Shown one piece after another: positions 46,771-56,120 of a DNA stretch of 64,000 nt. The DNA comes from Glebionis coronaria (taxonomy: Eukaryota > Streptophyta > Magnoliopsida > Asterales > Asteraceae). Made by a program: the position numbers and the translations under genes. The DNA is taken from contig CM046877.1 in assembly GCA_025667525.1 (NCBI GenBank), forward strand, positions 262,109,706-262,173,705. Direction: 5' to 3'. The notes beneath the pieces were generated by a model. That model had not been told where the DNA came from and did no database searches. It saw only the letters and a list, made by a program, of their open reading frames with translations. Every line of letters begins with the position of its first letter. Positions within the stretch are counted from its first letter, which is position 1.

Positions 46771-47496
46771 AGTAGGAATACATGTTTTTATGGTATGCTT
46801 GTCCCTTATGATGGGTTAACCACTTGTACAAATAATAGATATATGGGTGAAGCCGCCCGATTCAGTTTGTGGATATGTATTCATAGAAGCTTATGCCTGA
46901 ACATCCACTGTTTGAATATTTTGTTATGAGATGTCTAAGCATACGGCAATGTGCTTAATACCGGGGTAATGAAAGTTAATAAATCTCTCGTCTTATTAGA
47001 CTGATATGGGAGTGTCTAAGGGTTCGGTTCCATGAGCTTAATACAATTGTTGCTATATACAATTATATTGTTGATGCAAATTATTCGATACTTGTTGCCT
47101 TCAATTATGCCCCTAAATTATAACTTTTGCTTGTGTTCAAAATGATTATATAAATCTATAGATTTCACTCAACATGTTTGTTGATGATTTTCTCACATGT
47201 ATTTCAGGTAATCAAGGAGTGTGAAGCTTGGTAGTCACGGGAATGAAATTGTGCACTGCTTTTGTAATTTAAACTCTTTGAATGTTTATCGTTCCTTTCC
47301 CTAAAACAATATAAATCTTTTGTTTTAGTTGTACTTTGGTTACGATGTTTTGGGACTACGCTACTCTGATAAGTTTTGTAGGAACGATAAATTTAAAACG
47401 TCTCTTTTCGAGTCGTTCTTTATAAATTTTGTGTTTTATACCATTGTTTAGCACCCAAAGATGTATTCCGCTGTGTGTAAATTTGGGGGTGTTAAA
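46771..47496 (+). repeat. 5' LTR of E3, second segment
   Basis: Continues the LTR after G2 and aligns with 51980-52775. About 100 bp present in the 3' LTR (near 52005-52087) is absent here. It ends GGGGGTGTTAAA. Confidence 0.88.
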
Positions 47497-47499
47497 TAT

Positions 47500-47511
47500 T
47501 GGTACCAGAGT
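47500..47511 (+). other. primer-binding site of E3 (initiator-Met tRNA type, altered)
   Basis: TGGTACCAGAGT lies three bases after the LTR and differs from TGGTATCAGAGC at two positions. Confidence 0.78.
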
Positions 47512-48226
47512 CATAAGTTATAGAGAACTAGGTCTTTATTTTAAAAACCTAAACTATAACTGTCAATTTTTATTTTTCAAAGAGTCAGTGCACATGATTT
47601 CACATGACTTCAGGTTCAAGCTACTTCTAGGATTACAATTTTAGTATACATTATTATGTATGCCTTATCGCTAAGTATTTATAAATAAATACTATGACCC
47701 CTTTATGGATATATGTCTATATCTAGGATCCCTTTATTGATATATATTTATGTCGTTAAACTTTTCGATAAAAGTTTATCATTTACTAATGATTTATTTA
47801 AATAAATTTTTGAAATTTTCCTGTATTCATTTGAAGGATCTTCTATATTTATTTAAATTTTTGAAAATTATCGTATTTCATTTTATTATGACCTTATGTC
47901 TATTTTACAAATTTACCACCGCCCTATTACGTGTTCGATGAGGAGGAAGCAGGTTCCGCTGCTGCAAGTGAGTCACAGTTAACTAATTCGTGCGGATCCC
48001 CACGTGATTAGTGTCTACTATTCGGTGACATTGTACTCTATTTAACTTTAAGATCATTCCTTGTTGATCTATGATAATAGTTTCCTTTGATCCTTATAAT
48101 GATTGTGATGCCTTGTATTGATAATGTGTATGCATTTGGTGATTGAATTTTGTAAATGATATGACAATACCATGATTACAATTAACTCATTCATTTTATC
48201 TTCTCTCTTCGTGATGTGACAGAATC
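47512..48226 (+). other. E3 leader, no gene seen
   Basis: AT-rich sequence between the priming site and the gag ATG. I see no supported feature. Confidence 0.5.
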
Positions 48227-49440
48227 ATGCCACCTAGGAGAATGACAAATGATGTCATTGCAAGGCTAGTTGCTGAAGAAGTAGCGAAAGCATTAGATGC
48301 GGATAGAGCTGCACGTGTTAACACTAAAGGAGCAGGTGGCTCTGGAGGTGCGGGTGCTGAAGGTGCAGGTGAACCTGTTGAACCATAAATTGTTGGAGGA
48401 GCATGTGTATGTGAGAATCCTGCAGGTGAGATTTCTCAGGTTGCTGCTGCAGTAAAAGAGTGTAATTTTGCTGGATATATGAATTGTGGACCCACTACAT
48501 TTCAAGGAACTGGAGGAGCACTAGAATTGTTCAGGTGGATTGAGAAAACTGAAACAACATTTGAAATTAGTGATTGCTCAGAAAGGAACAAGGTTAAGTT
48601 CATAGTTGCTACTTTCAAGGATCGAGCTTTAAGCTGGTGGAAGACTCAAGTTGCTACAGTTGGGTTAGAAGCTACAAACAGGAAACCTTGGGATGAAGTC
48701 AAAAGGTTGCTGAAAGTCCAGAGTAAGATTTATCTGCTTTGGAGGATGAGTTGAGGCACCTGAAGCTGAAAGATAACAACAGTTCTGCCTATACTAGCCG
48801 ATTCAGTGAGTTGGTTTTGTTGTGTCCAGATGCTTTTGCTACTGAGAAGAAAAAGATGGACCAATACATTAAAGGGTTGCCTGGGTACATTAAAGGTGAG
48901 ACAACTTCATCTCGACCCAACAACTTTGTTGAAACTGTAAGAATGGCTCGTACACTCATGGGGCATAAAGTTCAAGGTAGGGCTGAGAGAGCTTCTGAGG
49001 GTAGTAAAAGGAAATGGGAGAGTTCGCAGAGTGGTAATCAGGGTAATAACCGCCATAAGCAGTACGATCAGACGAAAAATGATGGGGCTAGAGCTGCAAC
49101 TAATAGAATGATAGTTCTAACTATGGAGGATCACCCCAGAGATGTAGGAGTTGCGGTGCTTGTCACTTTGGTGATTGTCCACCAATATGCAATAAATGTG
49201 GAAGGGTTGGACATGCCGTAGAAATTTGCAGATCAAGGACCACTGCCACTAGAGCTAATGCTATTCCGATCAAGACAAGTTTTGAATGTGGAGACCCTAA
49301 ACATGTTCGTTCCAAATGCCCGAAGTTGAAGAACAAGAAAGCAGGTGAAGCTGTTGGGGCAGTTTATGCTCTTAAGGATGCTGATCAGGCACAAGGTCCA
49401 AATGTGGTGACAAGTACGTTCTTACTTAACGGTCGTTTTT
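48227..49440 (+). pseudogene. gag: Tekay-like Gypsy gag (E3), decayed, protease truncated
   Basis: The ATG at 48227 gives MPPRRMTND, with an in-frame TAA near 48386. The gag domain follows: CGPTTFQGTGGALELFRWIEK, FKDRALSWWKTQV, then after a frameshift near 48720 LRHLKLKDNN and FSELVLLCPDAF. A run of three zinc-knuckle motifs, typical of this branch, follows another frameshift. The second is intact (CNKCGRVGHAVEIC). The third has lost its first cysteine to Ser (SFECGDPKHVRSKC). The frame ends in protease-like TFLLNGR, after which pol is missing. Confidence 0.85.
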
Positions 49441-50199
49441 TCTACTTGTTACTTCATTTTATCTTATAACTGAATTCTTTTGACCGTGCGTCTAATTACT
49501 GACTGTTGAATAGGACTTCAAAAGTCTCGATGTTTTATCCTTCGATATCTACCAATCTTCTTTATTCGATTGGGTAGATCTTCGGAATGTCTCCGCACGT
49601 GAATAATGATTTATCACTAGAGGAATTTCCATATATCCGGGATGACGTCTGTCACTCTCGTTTGTCTCGAAATCCACTCGTGTGAACCGTGCATTGACTT
49701 CTCTCTTTAATTGCTAACATTGTTCATTTGATTTACTTTAATTACAATTGATTTTGATTTCAAATTCACTATATAAAACTTGACAAGCAACCATAACCAT
49801 GTTATAATTATTTTGAAAATGTTCTAACATTTTAACACTATAAATGAACAAACCTTACATTTTTATCAAGAAAGTACCTCAACCGAGTTTTAAGGTAATA
49901 CCAAATCCAGGACGGATGATTGTGACCAAACTTATTTTAATATTAATATTTCATTCATTCTTCGCCCTCATTTTCCTCGTAATGTGAATTAATATGTTTT
50001 ACGGTTACGTGATTCAAGATCCCTCGTCAATCGTTAACCTTAAATCATTTTAGCACCTCTTGTCCGTTTATACGTTTATCGGATTCATTTTTATCTCGTT
50101 TTGTTCCTCGTATTAAAGATCACTATTTTATTCTGACTTTAAAATAAATCTCGAGAAGTAGTGTATAAGAAGAAACGAGCCCCGGGACGGTGCTCCCTT
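49441..50199 (+). other. E3 non-coding remnant between gag and 3' LTR
   Basis: About 760 bases without recognisable RT, RNase H or integrase sequence, where about 3.5 kb of pol would be expected. It probably represents 3' untranslated sequence joined after a large internal deletion. Confidence 0.6.
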
Positions 50200-50212
50200 A
50201 AGGTGGTGAGGA
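50200..50212 (+). other. polypurine tract of E3
   Basis: AAGGTGGTGAGGA directly precedes the TGTAAAACCC start of the 3' LTR. Confidence 0.7.
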
Positions 50213-52775
50213 TGTAAAACCCGCAAAAATAAGGTTATTATTTAATTATATCTTTCTAATGTTTTTAAAGTATTTCATAACATTAAATACTATTATGATT
50301 AACAGTTTAAGTTGAAACAGATATTGAACATTTTATTTTATATTTTGACGAGTAACGAGGAATACTAGTGATCGCGATACTGACAGATGCCTAAAATTTT
50401 ATATTTTATTATCGATCGTTTTGATATTTAATACTTTCAACGATATCGTTTTAATTTCGTATTAATTCGTTATATTATTATTTTTTGTGTGCGTTTAAAC
50501 TTTAAAAAAGTATGTTTACGAAACCCGAGTCCCGTAAATATTTTCAAAATTGACTATTAGTCATTTTCCGCTTTTTAACTAATATTTACATTTTTGTCCA
50601 AAACTATGCAAAATTGGCAAAACTAGCCCTCACCCACCATATATAAACCTTTTTTACCTACCACAAACACACACATAAATAAGTTTATTAAAAATCTCTC
50701 CCACCCCTTTTTTTTCTTTTTAGCCGTGGACTACAAGGACACCAAAACCCAATTTTTTCTTCAATCCAAGCTTGAATCTTACAAAACTAATTCAAATCCA
50801 CCTCTTAGAATCAAAAGGTGATTCTAATGATACCAATTTCATCAACATGCATTAATTTTTTGATTTTTGATAAAAACTAGGATTGGTAGGTTAAGATTAT
50901 GATCATGCATGTGTTAGTAGTGATGATAAAGAGATGTTCATGCTAGTTTTTCACTAAAAACTTATTTTTGATTTTGGGTTTTTGATTTAGATGATGATAC
51001 AAGTTTTAGGATTAGATTATAGATATTATGATGTTAGGGTGATGATAAAAATGATTGGTTTTGATCAAAAACATGATTTCATGTAAGATTTTGTAGGGTG
51101 ATTTAGATCAGTAGGTAAAAGGTAATTTCTGGGTATATTATGGTTTGATAATGGTTAAACTAATCGGATAGGGTTGTAGAGAATTCGATTAGCTTCGATT
51201 TGATATAAAGTAGAGCTTCTAACTCCAAACGAGCGAGAAGTTATGATATTTTGATTTTCGTGTACCGGGAGACGAGTTTTGACACAATCCGAAAATTATT
51301 GTTGATAATTGGATCGAATCTCGGGGACTATAAAATGAGTTTCAAAAGGATTTAAGGGCTGTTCTCAGGCTCTATAGTTAGTGTTTTGAGTCTATTTTTA
51401 GAATCTAGTTTCGGTTTTATAAATGGAGTTGTTTAGAATGGTCAAAATGGTATCGTAAGTCAAGGTCGCTAAACTGATCGAAGTTTATAAATCAAAGATG
51501 TGCCGGGCAGGGAACTTTAGAAGTAAAATCTTTTGATGGGCTCTTGGGAGGACTTTCTACATATAGTATGTGAGTTCCTCAGGTGGTATCATGAAATTTG
51601 GATATGTTTAAATATGGAAAACAGCTTGGACATTCGGTATGTTCAGGCAGATTTTTATTGAAAGCATAGAATAATAAAGTGAATGTGTAGAAAAGTATAA
51701 TAGTATCACTTGTATTGTTTTCTTTCGAGTTTGTCATGATTTCATGAGTTTGAGTTTGATATTCTTATGTATGGTTTATTTCTCGAGTCTAATATTAATG
51801 AACGCGCCTTATTTGATAGGTTGCGGTTCTCGTGTTTGAAAGGCATCATCTATCGTCGACGATCGTCTTCAACTACTCTAAATACTAAGGTGAGTCTATA
51901 GCCTCGTTTGGGCAATTATATGATTTTAAAACCCGCGAGGGAAAATACATGTTTTTATAAACTTATAACACAATATGTTTATGGTATGCTTGTCCCTTTA
52001 TGAATGGACCCGTGGTTGCCTTACATTGCATTGAGTAGTATATTGCCAATTCTAAAGACCTCAATTATGGTCCGTTAATTAACCTATGATGGGTTAACCA
52101 CTTGTACAAATAATAGATCTATGGGTGAAGCCGCCCGATTCAGTTTGTGGATATGTATTCATAGAAGCTTATGCTTGAACATCCACTGTTTGAATACTTT
52201 GTTATGAGATGTATAAGCATACGGCAATGCGCTTAACACCGAGGGTAATGACAATTAATAAATCTCTCGTCTTATTAGACAGATATGGGAGTGTATAAGG
52301 GTTCGGTTCCATGAGCTTAATGCAATTGTTGCTATATACAATTATATTGTTGATGCAAATTATTCGATGCTTGTTGCCTTCAAGTATGCCCCCAAATTAT
52401 AACTTTTGCTTGTGTTCAAAATGATTATATAAACCTATAGATTTCACTCAACATTTTTGTTGATGATTTTCTCACATGTATTTCAGGTAATCAAGGAGTG
52501 TGAAGCTTGGGAATCACGAGAATGAAGTTGTGCACTGCTTTTGTAATTTAAACTCTTTGAATGTTTATCGTTCCTTTCCCTAAAACAATATAAATCTTTT
52601 GTTTTAGTTGTACTTTGGTTACGATGTTTTGGGACTATGCTACTCTGATACATGTTTTAGGAACGATAAATTTAAAACGTCTCTTTTCGAGTCGTTTTTT
52701 ATAAATTTTGTGTTTTATACCATTGTTTAGCACCCAAAGATGTATTCCACTGCGTGTAAATTTGGGGGTGTTAAA
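50213..52775 (+). repeat. 3' LTR of E3 (2563 bp)
   Basis: TGTAAAACCCGC to GGGGGTGTTAAA, uninterrupted. It is followed by the TCCCG duplication and 31 bases further on by E2. Confidence 0.88.
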
Positions 52776-52811
52776 TCCCGTCTCCAAAAACACATTCTCC
52801 TCAAAGTGTTT

Positions 52812-53142
52812 TGTTAGAAATACGTTTTTACGTATATTAGAAGTATCGGTCACTCCACAATAATATTCATGTTGTAATAGCTCGTAGTTAGATAATAGTT
52901 GTTAGTTACTTATTAACTTAAGTAAGAACCGGTCCATGGGCTTGTCATGGACCGGCCCAAGCCCATGTTTAGCTTGGTACTATAAATACCCCTTTCCACT
53001 AAGGAAAGGGGTTGGTTGTTGTTCCATTTACACTTTCATATTAATAAAATCTTTCACATATTCTCTCACTTTCTCTCTCTAGTTTCTCTCACTAGAAAAC
53101 ATCAACCCACTTCATAGATTCATAGGTTATCAATATTCTACA
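52812..53142 (+). repeat. 5' LTR of E2 (331 bp)
   Basis: TGTTAGAAATACG to CAATATTCTACA, identical by eye to 61990-62320. It is dense in perfect inverted repeats at 52820-52835, 52929-52955, 52935-52967 and 52989-53011. It contains GGCCCAAGCCCA, resembling plant site II/TCP-type promoter elements, 15 bases upstream of the TATA box. Confidence 0.96.
52981..52988 (+). promoter_or_regulatory. TATA box of E2 LTR
   Basis: TATAAATA, followed at once by a 9-bp perfect inverted repeat (CCCCTTTCC ... GGAAAGGGG, 52989-53011) that would span the start of transcription. Confidence 0.78.
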
Positions 53143-53144
53143 TT

Positions 53145-53157
53145 TGGTATCAAGAGC
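53145..53157 (+). other. primer-binding site of E2 (Met tRNA-like)
   Basis: TGGTATCAAGAGC lies two bases after the LTR. It is the usual TGGTATCAGAGC with one extra A. Confidence 0.85.
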
Positions 53158-53394
53158 TATGGGGTGATTTAAGGTAAGGATTGTGTTGCTTTTTTAGTTT
53201 TTGAATCAATTAGTGATCTTTAGAAAAAATCAATCTTGAATCTTGTTATTTTTGGTGTTTTTGTTATTGGGATTGATTGATAAGGATTGGGTTTAGCTTA
53301 TTTTGGTAAAAATCATAAAACTTTTTGTGGTTTTGGATCAAAAATCGGAGTTAATAGCTACTTTTTAAGTCTCGGAAACAATTTTTCCAGAATT

Positions 53395-53895
53395 TTCCGA
53401 ATAGGGATTCCGAATAGGGAGGATTTTCAGTATAGAAGGTTTATTCCGAATAGGGGTTCCGAATAGGAGAATATTCCGAATAGCAGAAGTTTCCGAATAG
53501 AAGAATTTTTTCCGAATAGAAGAATTTTTTCCGAGTAGCCGTTTTTTCCGAATAGCAAATACTTTCCGAATAGCCAATTTTTCCGAATAGCCAAAACTTT
53601 CCGAATAGCCAAAATTCTTTCCGAATAGACAACAATTTTCCGAATAGCCAAAATTTTTCCGAGTAGGAGAATATTCCGAATTGCCCATCATTCCGAATAG
53701 GAGGTGTTTTTCCGAATAAGCCAAATTGCCAAGATATTCCGAATTGAAGAAAACATTCCGCATAGGGGTTTTTCCGCATAAGGGTTATTCTGCATAGAGT
53801 TTATTCCGAATAGGGTATTTTCAGCATAGGATTATTCCGAACAGGCATTATTCCGAATAAGGGTTTATTCTAATTTTGGGTTATTCCGTATAAGC
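53395..53895 (+). repeat. TTCCGAATAG array in the E2 leader
   Basis: About 25-30 copies of TTCCGAATAG or close variants with irregular spacing of roughly 15-20 bases. This fills most of the leader between priming site and gag. The unit resembles arrays in the G1 and G2 LTRs. Confidence 0.88.
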
Positions 53896-54032
53896 AAGTT
53901 CAAGGGGTATTTGAGTTTTTTTCGACGATCTTTAGTGGATTTAATCTTGAGTTCAACCAACACAACACAAATTCTCAACCTTTCTTCACTGCTCGATCAA
54001 CCGATAATCCTTGAGTCTGTTAAGTGATCACA

Positions 54033-56120
54033 ATGAATCCAAGTTCATTAATGCCTCAGATGACATCTCTTACGGATATCTCGATCATAACGGGGACTGA
54101 TAGTCGTCCACCGATGCTTATTAAAGAGGTGTTTGAGGCATGGCAAGGTCGAATGATGCAATATCTAAAGGGGAAACCAACATACGGAAGGCTTATGGTC
54201 AAATCGATTTTGAATGGTCCACTCGACTATGGTACCATTGTGGTTGACGACGTGACTAGACCACGAGAATTTGAAGAACTCACTCCAGCTCAACAACTTG
54301 TTGCAGATGCAGATGAAAAAGCTCTTCAAACAATTCTCCAAGCTCTTCCCCATGACATCTATAGGATGGTAAGTCAGTATACAGTGGCCAAAGATTTATG
54401 GGAACGTCTTAAGGTGTTGCTACAAGGCACGTCTCTCACCAAACAAGAAAGGGAGTGTCAGCTGTATGATTTGTTTGATAGATTCACGTACAGCCCAGGG
54501 GAAACACTACACGATTATTACTTCAGATTCACTACTCTAATGAATGATCTGAATGTATACAATCTTGTAATTGCTCCATTCCAGGTTAACACCAAGTTCT
54601 TGAATACTTTACCTCAAGCTGAATGGGGTGAGTATATTACCGATGTGAAGTTAACCCGGGATTTGCATAAGTGCAACTTAGATCAAATCTATGCTTTTCT
54701 TCAGCAACATGAGAAGCATGTGATTATGCACCGTTCTCCTCGCGGTATGCATCCAGATTCCTTAGCTTTGATGGCGAATCAACCAAGCTTGTCACACAAC
54801 AACACACCTTATATCTTGGGACATCAAGCCTATCATCCATCACCTTATATGACACCAACCTTCCCACAATACTCGATTCTACCGCAACCACCCACCTCAC
54901 ATCAGCAACAATATCGGTTCAATGCACCTTCACCACTGTATGGTTCACAACCTCATCCAGCAAATGTTGCACCTTATGCTCAGCCTTCATATTCTTCTTA
55001 TCAAGAGAATGCAGCATATCCAACAAGCTACCCTGATCAAATGAGTATTCCTTCTACTGATTATGCAGCTCATCCAGATCAAGCACTGTATTGTGATGAT
55101 GAGGAAGTCCCTGTTCCTGTTTTCCAACAAGGAGCTGACCCAGTTGAAGTGCTAACTACTATGTCTGCTTATCTCACACGAACCTTAAGCAAACGAGGAT
55201 ACAGAGGATCAGCTCCTACCAACAATCAGTTAAGGAATTCATCCAATTCTCGCCAACAAGCTACAATTGAGAATGGCAGGGTCATGGTTCAGCCAATTCA
55301 ACCATATCAGGGGAGACCTTCCACATCAACCAATGCTCGCACGATCAATCCTGCTCCTGCTCCAATGGTCAACAATCCTCCACGGGCTAATACAGGCAAG
55401 TTGAGAATGATTACATGCTACAACTGCAAGGAAGAGGGTCATATGTCCAGGGATTGTAAGAAACCCAAGAGGAGAAGGGATGGACAGTGGTTTGCAGAAA
55501 AGATCTATCTGGTAAATGCTCAGGCGCAAGGAAGGGAACTTGATGAAGAGGAGCTTGCATTTCTTGCTGACCCAGGGATTGCTGAACAAGACGTTGTCAC
55601 TACGCAGAATGCAGCTTACCAAGCCGATGATCTTGATGCGTATGACTCCGACTGTGATGACTTTCAAACTGCAAAGGCTGCTCTCATGGCAACTATCTCC
55701 AGCTTAGGGCCAGATAAGAGATCTGAGGTACTTATTAATAACACCGATAATGCCACTGATGCTAGTATTCAACCACATCAAGTTGTGCAAGAGAGTGCTG
55801 ATTCGAATGCATCTTCGGTGGTGAGTCTTTCAAATGAGGAGACAAACAATGATAGCAATATCAATGTGAGTCCCCAGACTTTGAGTGAATCACAACCGGG
55901 ATCCATTTCGCATACGCCTACTCCTGCTCAACAAGATTTGGTCATGGTTCCTGCTACATTACTTAGCCAAATGAATGCTGCACTCTTAGAAACCTTAGCT
56001 AAGAATAAGAATTTGTCTGATGAGCTTGCCTTAAGCAATGAGAAAGTACAAACTTTGGAATTAGTGCCTTCGTCTAGTGTTCTCACAAATCTCGAATATG
56101 ATCATTTTAGAAACAAATAA
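54033..56120 (+). CDS. gag: Copia-type Gag (E2)
   Basis: The ATG at 54033 (MNPSSLMPQM) opens 695 codons with no break. The Copia gag domain (about residues 20-240) includes FEAWQGRMMQYL, LPHDIYRMVSQYTVAKDLWERL, YYFRFTTLMNDL and DLHKCNLDQIYAFLQQHEKH. A Pro/Gln/Tyr-rich region follows, then a CCHC knuckle CYNCKEEGHMSRDC at residues 462-475, a basic patch (KKPKRRRDGQWF) and a C-terminal probable coiled coil. Family role: it binds element RNA and builds virus-like particles. It ends TAA, with the next ATG immediately following in the same frame. No protease follows, so processing would depend on a partner. Confidence 0.92.
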   Translation: MNPSSLMPQMTSLTDISIITGTDSRPPMLIKEVFEAWQGRMMQYLKGKPTYGRLMVKSILNGPLDYGTIVVDDVTRPREFEELTPAQQLVADADEKALQTILQALPHDIYRMVSQYTVAKDLWERLKVLLQGTSLTKQERECQLYDLFDRFTYSPGETLHDYYFRFTTLMNDLNVYNLVIAPFQVNTKFLNTLPQAEWGEYITDVKLTRDLHKCNLDQIYAFLQQHEKHVIMHRSPRGMHPDSLALMANQPSLSHNNTPYILGHQAYHPSPYMTPTFPQYSILPQPPTSHQQQYRFNAPSPLYGSQPHPANVAPYAQPSYSSYQENAAYPTSYPDQMSIPSTDYAAHPDQALYCDDEEVPVPVFQQGADPVEVLTTMSAYLTRTLSKRGYRGSAPTNNQLRNSSNSRQQATIENGRVMVQPIQPYQGRPSTSTNARTINPAPAPMVNNPPRANTGKLRMITCYNCKEEGHMSRDCKKPKRRRDGQWFAEKIYLVNAQAQGRELDEEELAFLADPGIAEQDVVTTQNAAYQADDLDAYDSDCDDFQTAKAALMATISSLGPDKRSEVLINNTDNATDASIQPHQVVQESADSNASSVVSLSNEETNNDSNINVSPQTLSESQPGSISHTPTPAQQDLVMVPATLLSQMNAALLETLAKNKNLSDELALSNEKVQTLELVPSSSVLTNLEYDHFRNK

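Larger units (their letters stand above)
33882..52775 (+). mobile_element. Tekay-like Gypsy element E3, gag-only, carrying G2 in its 5' LTR
   Basis: 5' LTR (33882-35650 plus 46771-47496, split by G2), a priming site, a decayed gag, a short non-coding remnant, a purine-rich tract and a 3' LTR (50213-52775). The 5-bp duplication TCCCG is at 33877-33881 and 52776-52780. Gag type and TGTAAAACCC LTR start suggest the Tekay (Del) chromovirus branch. The LTRs differ at many sites and by indels, including about 100 bp missing in the 5' copy, so it is old. Protease onward is deleted. Confidence 0.85.

Noticed and set aside
53365..53779. Three overlapping minus-strand frames rich in FGYSE, LFGK and SIRK
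   Set aside because: They arise from the TTCCGAATAG array read backwards in all frames. No independent evidence for a gene.
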